From NCBI GenBank assembly GCA_905221605.1, contig CAJNDS010000001.1:1790025-1854024 (forward strand): a stretch of 64,000 bases of DNA, read 5' to 3'. This DNA comes from Symbiodinium natans. Taxonomy: Eukaryota > Sar > Dinophyceae > Suessiales > Symbiodiniaceae. The notes beneath the pieces are model-generated. The model had not been told where the DNA came from. It did not search any database and saw nothing but the letters and a program-made list of their open reading frames with translations. Positions 22,409-36,100 of this stretch are shown one piece after another (the first letter of the stretch is position 1; every line of letters starts with the position of its first letter). Made by a program: the position numbers and the translations under genes.

Positions 22409-22432
22409 TTTATGTTTATATTTATATTTATA
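22365..22432. repeat. (AT)n microsatellite inside a dispersed element
   Basis: About 20 AT units then TTTATA-type sequence; expanded inside the GCTGAGTACCTGG element copy at 22318-22478. Confidence 0.9.
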
Positions 22433-22755
22433 CCCCAAACGGGTTCAAAGTTTGCCTGCTCAGCTACTAAGTTGTGTTTAGGGTCTAGGGGTCTGGCTTC
22501 GGCACTGGTTTGTAAGGCTTGGGGGGAGCTTGGTGCAAGCTGGTTGGGTTTAGGATTCAGGGCATCAGGCAGTGTCGGGCTCATAATAGGGTTTCGGGTT
22601 TAAGGTTCTATAGGGTTTAGAGTTTGTAGGGTTTAGGCCTTAGCACTAGGGTTTAGGGGCCGAGTCCAGGGTTCAGGGGCTCATAGGGTTTAGGGTTAGG
22701 GTTTAGGGCTTAGGGTTTAGGGTTTAGGGTTTAGAATTTAGGGTTGGTTTTAGGG

Positions 22756-22872
22756 CAGGATGCTCTCAACGTTTTCACTCGTCTCTTGCCGCGCGAGCGC
22801 GCAGATCTCCAAGACCTCGCGCTTCCTACGGCTGGTGACCAGCACTTCTCCGCCGAAAAGCCTACGTGCAAT
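22756..22872 (-). other. Unassigned exon-like island between the LHC stop and the leader paralogue
   Basis: After a GTAG|G acceptor one frame reads VTSRRKREVLEICALARQE; a second frame is open through to a TAA and would join the LHC exon 16 region with a GC donor, giving a longer C-terminus. I prefer the TAG at 24106 as the LHC stop. The island is then an exon of an unrecognised gene or remnant. Confidence 0.35.
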
Positions 22873-23116
22873 CCCCCCCCCCAAAGATACCCGGGGTCGT
22901 GAGAGAATCTGGTACAACGGGGGAAGGTGTGTGGGGGGGGGGGGGGGGGTGGTTCTTGATCAACCCTAAGCACTGAACAAAACTCAGAAAGTCGGAAAAT
23001 CGACGGCTCAGCCGCTGAACTGTTGCACCGGACCCAGCCTAGGCTGTAAGGCTGAGGGGTTTAGGGTTCAGGGTGGACGCTTCGGGCACATGGGGTCGGT
23101 TCAGCGCTTTCGGGAG

Positions 23117-23285
23117 GGTTTAGGGTTTAGGGTTTAGGGTTTAGGGTTTAGGGTTTAGGGTTTAGGGTTTAGGGTTTAGGGTTTAGGGTTTAGGGTTTGG
23201 GGTTTAGGGTTTAGGGTTTAGGGTTTAGGGTTTAGGGTTTAGGGTTTAGGGTTTCGGGTTTCGGGTTTCGGGTTTCGGGTTTGTT
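23117..23285 (+). repeat. Long (TTTAGGG)n array ending in TTTCGGG variants
   Basis: About 18 units, then five TTTCGGG units. It lies between the LHC stop and the leader paralogue start; no gene seen in it. Confidence 0.95.
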
Positions 23286-24105
23286 GAGGGTTTGTTTAGG
23301 GTTTAGGGTGTAGGGGGAGATGCGGACCCCCTTAGAGACACTTCTTCTGACATGGTTGGAAGGGGCGCATAGGCTTCAGGGCTTCAGGGCTTCAGGGCTT
23401 CAGGGCTTTAGGGATTCAGGGCTTCAAGGCTTCAGGGATTCAGGGTTTCAGGGTTTCAGGGTTTCAGGGATTCAGTGCTTAGGGTTTAGGGTTCAGCGTT
23501 TAGCGCTTGAAGCCTTTGGAGGTTGTTCGGAAGAAACCCTCAAGCCTACTGTCTTTACACCCCTAAAGACTGAGTCTGCACTCGATACACCCCAAACCCA
23601 AAACCCCTAAACCCTAAACCCTAAACCCCTAGACCCTAAACCCCTAAACCCCTAAACCCTAAATCCCTCATCAGACCCAAAACAGTGAAATCCTGGCATC
23701 TGAACACAGACTCCGTGAAAAGCGGTTTAGGGTTTAGGGTTTTGGGTTTAGAGGTTTAGGGTTTAGGGTCTCGGGCTTAAAGTTAAAACGGGTTGCATTT
23801 TTCGGCTACGCATTCTTTAAGAAACTCAGAAGGAACCCAAGCCTAAAAAGCAAAAACAACATACTCGGTTCCGGATTCCGACTGGCCGTTGAATTGCCAT
23901 GTTTTTGGGGCTCCCTCAAGGGTTTAGGGTTTAGGGTTTGGGGTTTAGGGTTTGGGGTTTAGGGTTTGGGGTTTAGGGTTTTGTGTGCTTCAACCAGTGG
24001 CTTAGGGGAGAGGGTTTAGGAGGATTAGGGGTCGAGGTTTTTGGGATTCAGGGGCTAAAGTCCCACCCCTAAACCCTAAAACTCTAAACCCCTAAACCCC
24101 AAAGT

Positions 24106-27100
24106 CTACAGGGGTGCAGACTTTTTGGTGTTGCCGAGTTGCCCCGTCTGCAGCTCCGCGACGATTTGGCCAATGATGGCAAACATGGCAATGCGCCCGT
24201 TGTTGAGCTCCTGGGAAAGTCAGCCCTGGGTCTGGCGTCCCTAAACCCTAAACCCTAAACCCTAAACCCTAAACCCTAAACCCTAAACCCTAAACCCTAA
24301 ACCCTAAACCCTAAACCCTAGGTCTCACGTTTTAGGGGGTTTAGGGGTTTAGGGCCCAGGGTTTAGGGTCCAGCCCGAGGTCTTGGTTTAGGGATATAGG
24401 GGTTTAGGGTTTAGGGGTTTAGGGGTTTAGGGGTTTTGGGGTTTAGGGGTTTAGGGGTTTAGGGGTTTAGGGGTTTAGGGGTTTAGGGGTTTCGGGTCTT
24501 AGGGTCTTAGGGTTTTAGGGTTTTAGGGGTTTAGGGGATTTAGCCCTAGGGCCCCAGGCCCCAAAAATCCTAAACTGCTGTGGCCTCAAGTTACGGTTCC
24601 ATGAAAAACAGAAACAACTAAAATCATACCAAACGTGCTCAAACATGGCCCAGCGGTTGCAATGTCAAGGTCCTACTCTACACCCCTGAAGTCGGGGCCA
24701 GTTCGCGGCGACCCCTAAACCCGAAACCCTTCGCCCCCGAACCCGTGAGCTATAAACCCCAAACCCTTAAAACCCTTACCAAAACCCCAAGCCCCAAACC
24801 CCTAAACCCCGAACCCGGAGCCCAAACCCTAAACCCTAAACCCTAAACCCTAAACCCTAAACCCTAAACCCCAAACCCTAAACCCTAAACCCCTAAGCCC
24901 TGAATCCATCCAACCGAAACGGCGGCTGCAAAGCTTCTGGCTTGAAAAGCCCTGAACCCGTCAAAGCCCCTAGGCCCTTCTTGAAAACCCTAAACCCTAA
25001 ACCCTAAACCCTAAACCCTAAACCCTAAACCCCAAACCCTAAACCCTAAACCCTAAACCGTGGCTCTGCGACCTTATGGGGCCGAACCCTCCACAGGCCT
25101 TCGTGCGCATCTCAGTGGTGAACTGGTTGACCTTGAACCTGAGGGGTTCAGGGTTTAGGGTTCATAGGGTTTAGGGTTTGTAGGGTTTGGGGTTTATAGG
25201 TTTAGCAATTTAAAACATATTTTAAAACAGGGTTTAGGGGTTGTAGGGTTTAAGGTTCAGGGTGTAGGGCTCAGAGCTTCGAGGTTTATCCTTTTGCTAG
25301 TTCTTCACAGTCCGATCTCACATTATATATCTTGGTTTATTATGATTATTGCTACCAACTTTGTTTTACACGCTAATCCCCAACCCCGGCCCGTAAACCC
25401 TGCACTCGAAAACCCTGAGCCTTGAACCCAACAAAAACCTAAAGCCCCAAAAAGCTAAAAGCCCTGTAAGCCTGAAAACTCTATGATAAATTAACCTTAA
25501 AAACCCTAAAGGTCTTAAAATCCTATAAACCCTATAAGCCCTATAAACCGTAAAAACTATAGTAACGAAAAACCTTACAAGCCCTAACACTCCTATAAAC
25601 GGCCCTAAACCCTAAACTCTAAACCCAAAAACTCTAAACGGTCCTAAACCCCAAACGCCTAAACCCCTGAACCCCCCCCCCCCCCTAAAACCCTGAACCC
25701 TAAACACCTTAAACACCGTACGAGTAAAAGCCCTCAACCCCCACAAACGCAAACCCCCCTAAACGGCCCTAAACGGCCCGAAACCCTAAACCCTAAACGC
25801 TAAACCCTAAACCCCAAACCCTAAACCCTAAACCCTAAAGCCTAAACCCTAAAGACCCTAAACCCTAAACCCATGGCCGCAGCAAGGCTGCGGGTCGCCA
25901 AAGCTGCCCGGCTCACCCTTCTGCGGCTTCCAGGTCACGGCCTCTTCAGGTAGGGTTTAGGGTTTAGGGTTTAGGGTTTAGGGTTTAGGGTTTAGGGTTT
26001 AGGGTTTAGGGTTTAGGGTTTAGGGTTTAGGGTTTAGGGTTTAGGGTTTAGGGTTTAGGGTTTAGGGTTTAGGGTTTAGGGTTTAGGGTTAGGTTTAGGT
26101 TTAGGGTTTAGGGTTTAGGTTTAGGGTTAGGGTTTAGGTTTAGGGTTTAGGGTTTAGGGTTTAGGGTTTAGGGGGTCAAGGGTTTAGGGGGTTTAGGGTT
26201 TAGGGTTTAGGGTTTAGGGTTTAGGGTTTAGGGTTTGGGGTTTGGGGTTTGGGGTTTAGGGTTTAGGGTTTGGGGTTTGGGGTTTTGGGGTTTAGGGTTT
26301 AGGGTTTAGGGTTAGGGTTTGGAGTTTGGGGTTTGGGGTTTGGGGTTTGGGGTTTGGGGTCTGGGGTTTGGGGGTTGGGGGTTTGAAGTTTTGTTTGGGG
26401 TTTGGGGTTCTGAAACCACATGCAGGCCCTTAATAGTTTCCCAAGAAGGACCTTTAGATCAACCCCTAAACCCTAAAATCCCAGACCCAAAACCTCTAAA
26501 CCCAAAAGACTCTAAACCCCCAAAAACCCAAAACCCAAAACCTAAAACCCAAAACCCCCGAAACCCCAAAACCCCTAAACCCCGAAAACCCCCCCCCCCC
26601 CGACCCCCCCCCCCCCCCCACCCCGAAAAAAACAAAAATGAATAATAATAATCATCATCATCATAAACCTGCAAAAACCTAGAGCCCCTAAACCCTAAAC
26701 CCCAAAAACCCAAAACTCTAAACCCCGAAACCCCAAACCCTAACCCCCTAATCCCTAAACCCCAAAAACCCAAAATACTAAACCAGAAATCCCCTAAACC
26801 CCAAAAACCCAAACTCTAAACCCCCAGAACCCCAAAACCCTAAATCCCACAAACCCAAAACCCCTACGATAGGGGCCTTAACAATTTGAAAAAAATGGGT
26901 TTGTGGGTGATTATCGTGATATAGGGACTGCAAGGGAGTACTATCAGAAATTATCCGACCCGTTTCTGAAACTCTAAACCCCAACAACCTAAAACCCTAA
27001 ACCCCCCGAAAACCTAAAAACCCAAAACCCAAAACCCCTAAACCCCCAAAAAAACGCACTCTTCTTAAGTCACCCTAAACCCTAAACCCTAAACCCTAAA

Positions 27101-30100
27101 CCCTAAGCCCTAAACCTCGAAGCCCACATCGGCTGCACCTCGTGGCCGGCGATGAGGAAGAACAGCAAGGCGAAGCCCTCCTGGCCCTGCTCAGGGTTTA
27201 GGGTTTAGGGTTTAGGGTTTAGGGTTTAGGGTTTAGGGTTTAGGGTTTAGGGTTTAGGGTTTGGGGTTTGGGGTTTGGGGTTTGGGGTTTCGGGTTTAGG
27301 GTTTAGGGTTTAGGGTCTAAGGTTCTTTTCACGGCCGCTTAGGGCCGTTTAGGGTCTAGGCTTTGGGGTTTAGTGTTTAGTCCGCGCTCTCTCTCTCCCC
27401 CCCCACAACGAGCCGCGCCGGTGGAGGGGACCCAGCTCAATTTGCCAGGCATCCCTAAACCCTAAACCCTAAACCCTAAACCCTAAACCCTAAACCCTAA
27501 ACCCTAAACCCTAAACCCTAAACCCATAGCTGCCAAGCTGGCCTTGTATAAGCGCACCGGCTTCTCCAGGCTTCTCCATGCCACGAAGCGGGGGGCGCTC
27601 GGGCTAGAGGGTTTAGGGTTTAGGGTTTAGGGTTTAGGGTTTGGGGTTATCAACCCATCCGCAGTCGCCGCGGTCGCAGGACGCTGCAACAGCGCATCCT
27701 GCAATGTCTGCATGGCGCAACACGTGTGAGGCTGGTCTGGATGCGACGTGCCCACCAGGGCAACGCGACAGCGGTCGCAGCACGCCCCCTAAAGCGTGCC
27801 CGCGCCGCTCCCAAAGCGCGCGCAGAATTCACGGGTCGATCTCCAAACCCGCGGTTTAGGGTTTAGGGTTTAGGGTTTTAGGGTTTAGGGTTTAGGGTTT
27901 AGGGTTTAGGGTTTAGGGTTTAGGGTTTAGGGTTTAGGGTTTAGGGTTTAGGGTTTGGGGTTTGGGGTTTAGGGTTTAGGGTTTAGGGTTTAGGGTTTGG
28001 GGTTTAGGGTTTAGGGTTTAGGGTTTAGGGTTTAGGGAGGCTTTTGGGCACTTGGGGCCAGAGCGATAAGGTCCAACCTTTTGGTTCTCAAGCGGTTCAG
28101 GGTTGAAGGGTACAGCCCCTGAAGCCCTAAATTAAACCCCGACCCCCAAACCGGTCTAAATTTTTGCAAGCCCTAAACCCTAAACTCTAAACCCTAAACC
28201 CTAACCCTAAACCCTAAACCCTAAACCCTAAACCCTAAACCCTAAACCCTAAAGCCTAAACCCTCGCAACCCTAAACCCAACAAGCCCAAAACCCCAAAC
28301 CCCCAAGCATAAACGCCAAACCATCTCAGCCCTACACCCCAAACCCTGAAGCCTTAACCTGAAAGCCTAAACCCCAACCCTAAACCCCAAACCACAAACA
28401 CCAAACCCTAAGCCCTAAACCCTAAACTTGCCCTAAACCCCTAAACCCCAAACCCCAAAACCCTAAACCCAAACCTTTTCAATCCTAACCCCAAACCCTC
28501 TCAACCCTAAACCCTCAACCCCAAGCCCTAACCCTAAACCCTAAACTCCAACCCCCAAACCCAAAATCCTAAACCCCAAACCCTCTCAAGCCTAAACCCT
28601 CAATCCCAAACAATGAACCCTAAACCTAAATCCGTCAACCCCAAAACCCAAACCCTAACCCTGACCCTTAAACCCTAAACCCTACGTGACCCTTAAACCC
28701 AAGACCCTGAACCCTAAACCCTAACCCTTCAACCCCAAACCCTAAACCCTAAACCCTAAAGCCTAAACCCTAAACCCCGAACCCGTCCGCCTTGGGGTTG
28801 CTAAGAGCCGCAAGGCCCGTCGGCACATCCTCGAAGCCTGGAATCCTCCAAGTTTAGGGTTTGGGGTTTAGGGTTTGGGGTTGAGGGTTTCTGGCTTGGG
28901 GATGAGGGTTAAGGGTTTGTTTGTGGATCAGGGTTTCAGGTTGGGGGTTAGGGTTTGGGGTTTTGGGTTGGGGGGTTTAGGGATTAGGGCTTTGGGGTTC
29001 AGACGTCTGGCTGCAGGGCCGGCCACAAGAAATTTGGGGTCTATTCCCCTAAACCCTAAACCCTAAACCCTAAACCCTTAACCCTAAACCCTAAACCCTA
29101 GGGCTTAGGGCTTAGAGTACATGTGCTCGGGGTTGAGGATTTCTGGTGTCGAGTCCAAGTGTCCATCGAAGCACCTATTAACCAGTTAGAACTGTGCTTC
29201 TAACCCACTTCTAAGCCCCTTAACTGCCCAAAGATGCTTCTAAGTACACCTTATAACCCACTTCTAAGCTCCTTAACTGTCCGAACATGCTTATAAGTAC
29301 ACCTATACGTACAGTTATACTTACTTCTAAGCTCCTTAACTGTCCGAACATGCTTATAAGTACGCTTATACGTACAGTTGTACTTGGTTAGTACGTACCA
29401 CGAACCTCCAGGTAGGGTTTACAGCTTCAGTGTCTAGGGCTTGGAGATTGGAGTTGGGGCGTCGGGGTTTAGGGTTTAGGGTTTAGGGTTTAGGGTTTGG
29501 GGTTTAGGGTTTAGGGTTTGGGGTTTAGGGTTTAGGGTTTAGGGTTTAGGGTTTAGGGATTGAAGCAGCGCCGGGTGGCTTGAAGAAAGCCGCGGCGAGG
29601 TTTCCGGTGGCCGCCATCATGGCAAATCTCCCGTGCTTGATCTCCTGAGCAGCGTCTTGAACCCTAAGCCCTAAACCCTAAACCCTAAATCCTAAACCCT
29701 AAACCCTAAACCCTAGCCCTAAACCCTAAACCCTGAACCCCAAAACCCCAAACCCTAAACTCCGCCTTCAAACCAGAGAGGCCATGTAGGGTTGAGGGGC
29801 ACAGTGTACGCTGTACTGGGAGGTTCATGGTACTTCTTGGTTTAGGGTTTAGGGTTTAGGGTTTAGGGTTTAGGGTTTAGGGTTTAGGGTTTAGGGTTCA
29901 GGGTTTAGGGTTTAGGGGTACTTGTTAACCAAGTATAGCTGTACTTATCACCCCCTTATAAGCCCCTTAAGTGCCCTAATATGGTTAATGAGTACATTCA
30001 TAAGTACAGTTACAATTGGTTAATAAGTACCATGAACCTCCAAGTAGAGAGGAGGGGGGATTTACGAAAGTAGGGGAGCCCAATATAGAACCCCAAATCT

Positions 30101-33100
30101 GGGATCCCCTTAAAGTAAAGACCCCAAGTAGGTACCCCGACTGTCGGAAACCCCCCATGTAAGACGCAAAAACCTCGGGATGCGTGATGTCGGCAATGAC
30201 TCCCCAAGAAATCCGTCGACACACCGGTACCGACGCGAGAGTGCGTTTTCGGCAAAGGGTTTAGGGTTTAGGGTGCAGGGTTTAGGGTTTAGAGTGCCGT
30301 GCCGAGGTCAGAGCCGTGAAATATGCTACTAGGGTGGATGTGTATGCACTCTCACTGCTCAGGGAGTTGCACTCCTGAACCCTTGAAACACAGACCTAAC
30401 ACCCCAACACATAAACCCAAAGCACCCGCCCTCCCCCCTCAACAAGAATGTAAATACATATATAAATTCACGAGAAGGAGTCCCCACTTCAGCCCCCGTT
30501 CCCGGACAACACAAGTGAGGGCACTGTAGCGCCTTTTCTCAAGATCCATACATGGGCTCTGTCAGTAGAGCACATCCTGAAGCAACAAGGTTGATGCCAC
30601 CCTCTCTTCGAGAGAGAAAAGCGCGCGCTCATCACAGACTCCACTGCGAGTGAGTCTGCCACCATCCCCCGAAAACTTGCCAAAGCACCACAGGCATCAG
30701 ATTGACAATTCCTGCCAGACATGAGGCCCAAGGCTGGCAAAGCGCCGCGCCGACTGCCAAGCAGCTAATGGCACAGAGCTGCGCAACCTCAGCAGGGCGA
30801 CCTCACCGCGGCGCAAATATTCGTGCATGGAGCGCTCAGACAGCCAACGCCCTTGCAACGCAATCTCATTGAGAGGAACGCGCAGTCTGAAAAGCTCAGT
30901 GGCCCCCCCCCTGCGCAGGCCATGCGATGACCAAGAGTCACTGAAGCCCAGAGCACGAGTTGCCTTTCGCAGCCAATACTGAAGCTTCTGAAATGAAATC
31001 GGGAAGACACGATCAGCAGGAGAGTGAGGAAAAGAGCGCATCCAATACGCCAGATATTGCAAACACCAAGTGAGGACAGAAGGATGTTGAAGCAACACCT
31101 TCTGCTCCAAACCGCGCTTAGTGACACCCAAGATGACCACCAGCTGAGCCGAAGAAAGGCAGAAATCTTGGAACGTCAGATGAAGCAGTTCACTGGCACG
31201 GAAAAGACCTGTGAAGCAGAGCAGCATAACAGTGCCCACAACCGGCTGGCCCATGAGAACAAGCCACACCGCAGAGCCCAGAGCCAGCTCAGGCGGAAAA
31301 GCTGCAGCTTGGGCAGGAGGGCAGCGCAACCTCCAAACCTCAAGAACTTTCCAGGCCGTGGTGTACTTGTGCCGTGGATTGACTTTTTGCATCGCAGCAA
31401 TGACCGTGGCACCGAAAGAAATGCCGGAACTATCTTCACTGCCCTCAAACAAATCAAGAATGTACTCAGCAAGGAAAATGTCCAACTGCGCCTCCGACAA
31501 GGTGTCAGCGGCCACACCACGCGCTGCCAACTCCTCAGAGAAAGCAGCGATGGCCTGTTGATACCTATCCTTGCTGGCATGCAAGCCGGAGAGCAGGAAG
31601 CAGGCTATCCGACCACGGGCTTGGTTCAAATCCATTGGATGGCGGGCTCGGTGTGGTGACAGACCCGTAGGCAACAAACATTTGGGCCAAGTACTGGGAC
31701 AGCAAGTCAGGGCAAACGGCACTGCAAAAGACCTGGCGTCGGCGGGGTTGCTTGCGCACAGGAGCATGGCCCTTGGCATGCTTACAGAGGCGTGCGAGGA
31801 ATTGCCACCCAACACAGTCCAGCCTATTAACCAAAGCCTGTGACGGACCCTTAGTCGACCCTCCAAACATGCACAAGTCAAAACCGATACATTGCCCATT
31901 GATGCGCTCACATAACCATGCAACTTCAGAGGTGTTGTGCAGCGAAGGGGAAGCCTCCTGTTTGCGCCTAGGACCAAGAAGGCAAACTAAACCCCCATAG
32001 CTATGAACCCACCAAAGCACCTCTAAGCAAGCAACGGCGAGAAGACTGGCGTCATGACACTGCTGTTTTTCCTCCGCGTTTGCATGAAGCACTGGAGTCC
32101 ATGGTTTAGCAGGGTCGCGAAAAGGCCTTCGCCCTGCTCGACACCACGTGCCACCAGGTGGCCGGGCCAAGGCGCCAACAACAACCCCAGCTGTGACAAG
32201 AGCCTGCAACCACTCGAGAATCTCGCCACTACGAAGATCAAGATTAGGTTCAATGGCCGAGTGAATGTCAAGAACAATGATAGGGGCGCCATGTTCAGCA
32301 GCCAAGGCCTCAACTTGAACTTCAAACGATTTCGCAGACCGCAAGTCTGCGCACAGGGAAAAACAAGCTTGCTATTGAGGGGCAGCCTGCGAAGCTGCCA
32401 AGAACGGCTCACAAGTGAGTGCAAGCGATCCCATGAGCTGCAAGCACAGATCCTCCTCGCAGCCGAGCTGATGATCATCCGCAGCGGTCGGGCCTGCAGG
32501 CAGTGCATGGCGGGAACGGAACTCAGTGGAGTACACACGACTGGGCGTGTCAGCAGGGTTATCGCAGGTAGGCACCCAAAAGTCAAAGGGAACAAACTGG
32601 CCAACCAACACAACAGCGCATCGACAACGACACCGACCCGAGAAGCGCTGCGTCCCTTGCCAAAGGCTGCAACTTGAGCGGCATTATCGCCGCCCTGCAA
32701 ACATCGAGACCCAAGCTCATGCTGGCGTTGCAAACGACTCTCCAACGACCATGTGGCGGCCTCAGCCTCCTCAAGCGTGATATGCTTGTAACCCCCCATG
32801 CGTGGCACCGTGTACCAGTGCAGATGCTTGGGCAACACCAGCCTCTTCATCGGGCATTTGCCCTCAGAATCAAGCTCAACTCCATGCTCTTTGTGCAAAC
32901 ATGTGTGTGGGTACTTGCAATCAGACAACCTCGCCATCTCACGCACCACGTCAAGAGACAAGCATGACCAAGCGCGACCGTGGCCACCAGGCGCAGCGTC
33001 ATAACACTCGACTCGAGGGCACCAAGGCACGTCAAGCTCGGTTTGCATATCAACAAGCAAGATGGTCGACATGAGCAACTCCGACCACGCAGCCGCATCC

Positions 33101-36100
33101 AAGGCACCGAAAGCACGGCGTTGAGCCCGATGGTCCTGAATCCACCGGTAAACTTGTTGAAAGGTGCTCCGCGTGCAAGAGTTAAAGCTTTGACAATAAC
33201 CATGCTTGCCAACCAACCGCTCCACAAATTGAACGCAAACACGGACTCGTCCCAGCACGTACAAAGTTGCACACACAAGACTGCAACGGCGCTGCAAGGA
33301 GGTGCCCAACCAATGCTCGTTTTGATGGAGGAACGCCCCCTGCAACTCACAAAGAGGATCATCAGCATTTCCCCTCTTCTTTGCCTTGCCGGCGACTCCC
33401 AAGTCCTCCCAACTACTCTCAACGCTGCGGACCCAAGCTCCTGCAGGGCTAGTTTCTGGGCTAGTTTCGGGCCCAACTTCGTCAACAGCCTGACAAATAT
33501 CATCCTGGATGGAGCCCCAAACCGGAAGCGCAACAGGCACAGGCCAATCAAACCTTACTCGACGGTCATCCGGCAGCTGAGCCGTTTTGGTGGCGACGTC
33601 AGTCAGCGCCTGAGCCCAACCAGCAGAAGGCCGGAATCCCATCGGAGCCGTGAGCTGAAGCGGATACAGCGTGCGACCTGCTTCAACAATGGGAGGGTGC
33701 GCCAAAAACTTGTGCCACTTAGGGCCCAAGCGCAAGTTGTGATAGTATAGTGTCGTGCATCACGCTTGAAAACAACCAGCCGCTTGCCTGGACAAGTCCG
33801 AACAGCCCTCAACTTAGGCATGTATGCAAACTGCGGCCGAAAGAGGTTGGCATCATCGATGAGGTCGTTAAGCGGACACAGCGCCGAGATAAGGCGCGTC
33901 TCTGCACCGTCTTTCGGCACCGCGAAGGCTCCTGACACCAACGGCTTGCCATGGTGTTTCCAGACATGTTTGCCAGATCGCAGCTTCTGCAGCCCAACTC
34001 TGACCATGCGCGCTACCAACTGCTGGTAGGTAGGATGTAACTTGATGAAAGGGCGCTTAAGAAGCCGCGGACGTGCTCCCGGTTCCAAAAGGAGACGCCT
34101 CGGCTCTCGAACTTGCGCTGCCAACTCAGGAAAGAAGCCTTGCAACGCCCCAGACAAATCAACTTGTCCAGCGGACTCCGGCACGCCAGCGTCCACACCC
34201 AAAGGCAGCACAGCAGAGAAGGCAGAGTACTCGCCATCTCCACTCTTCAGGTACGATTTCATGTCCTCGCTACTCAACGGCTCCACGGAGGCATTGACAT
34301 AGCGGCCAACGCGTTTGACCAACAGGGCATGTACGCGCTGCTGAGCTTTTGACGGCTCACTCAGAGAAACGCGCGAAGAGCCGAAGTAAAGGAAGTTATA
34401 GCAAGAGATCAAAAGGTTACAGTAGTCCAGCATGAGAGCGGTGATCCGCAGGCCGGGTGCACTAACAGTGCTTTGATGCCGTTGGATGAAAGGAATGGGG
34501 AAGACAGACTTCGGGGACCTATGATTACGAAGCTTAATGCGGTTACGGTTCCTGCTAGTTTGCAAAGGTCTTGCAAGTTCACTACGACCTAACTCAACAG
34601 CTTTGATGACTACTTGCAGGACTGCACCCCACGCCGGCTTTGCCGACCAAGACGATACTTCCTGCCTGAAAATCGCAGCCATCCGTTTTACTGAGTCAGG
34701 CGAAGCATACCACCTGGGAGGCCGAAGCTGTTGCCCACAACGAGCTCCAACGCCTCGGCCTTCTTCCAGTCGGAACCTGCACTCTTGGCCTTCTGAATCG
34801 CCATGATGCGCTGCGCAATCACGTCCATTGCCGTCTCTAAGTCCCCCACGTTGATCATGTCCATGATGTAGCTCAAAGTCGCCACCTCCCTGAGGGCTCA
34901 ACGGCGGCCCATTGGGACACATTGACTTTGCGGAGCTGAGAGGTCTTGGTGACACTTCCGTGTAGCAACTTCTGATGCACCATGGACAAAAAGTACGCGC
35001 TCAGAGCGCCCGGATGCTTGGCAGCGAACCCAGAGGCTCCGGGTAGACTATTTACTGCCAGTATATAGTTAAGTTAAATAATGACTATAGTTAATTTTTA
35101 GGGTATAAATATTAACTCTAAAATAGACAATTTTGATGGTTAGTTTTTTGAAACTTCACTACGAAAACCTCATGGCCTGTCGTTCAGTATCGTTGGGGGG
35201 GGGGGGGGGGGGGGGGGGGGGCGGACAAAATATTTGCACTCGCAGCCGTTTGGGCTCTGATGTTAAGCGAGACTAGCTCGTGGACGGTGGACGTTTTTGG
35301 GCAGCCATGGCTCAGCAGCTCTTGAAGTTTGCAGCGAGCAAACTCGAGGAGAGCTTGGAGTCCAAGGCCTTGGCTACAGCTGAAGTAGGCTCGCCAGCTG
35401 AGGCAGGCGACAAGCAGAAGGCTGAGAACGTTGAGGCAGCCGAAGAATCGCCTAAGCCTAAGCCTAAGGCGAAGGCGACTCCCAAGGCCAAGAAGGAGGC
35501 CAAAGCAAAGACTGAGCCGAAGCCGAAAGCCAAAGGCAAGGCGAAGGCTAAGGCTAAGGCGAAGGCCGAGGCCAAGGGAAAACCTGCAGCCTCCCAGGCG
35601 ACTGAGCCGGGGTTGGAAGCCGAAGAGGAAGAAGCCGAGCCAAAGAAGAGCAACAAGACAAAGCAGGCAGAGCCAGAGGAGGGCGAGACCCCAGCTTTGA
35701 AAAAGCAGAAGAGCCAGGCCGGGAACTCAGAGAACACAGACAAGGAAGAGAAGCCGGCGAAGCTGAGTGCGGCTGCTAGACTCAAGAAAAGGGCAGACGA
35801 CCTCTTGACCGAGCCAGCCGAGCAGGAGCCGGCCGACGAGGAGCTGCAGGTCTGCGAGAAAAGGGACAAAAGGAAAACGAGGTTTTTCCAGGCCAACTTG
35901 ACAAAGCTGCCGGAAAGTGTGCAAAAGTTGTTCTTGTCGCACGAGGTGTCTCGAACAGACAAGACTCGCCTGGTCAACGAGTCCGTACAGGTGAATCCCA
36001 CCACCGGAAAATGGGAATTCGCTTGCAGGCCGCCGGTGTTCCAAAGCTTGACCAGCAGCTACAGCACTATCACTGGATCCACTCGCGACAAGGCGTATCC

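Noticed and set aside
26319-26987. ORFs of 69-117 codons in the Phe/Gly/Leu-rich block
   Set aside because: Low-complexity telomere-type and C-rich repeat; no codon structure beyond the unit.
31024-33750. Long plus-strand ORFs opposite the retroelement
   Set aside because: Shadows of GC-rich minus-strand pol; no recognisable motifs, whereas the minus frames carry RT, RNase H and recombinase motifs.
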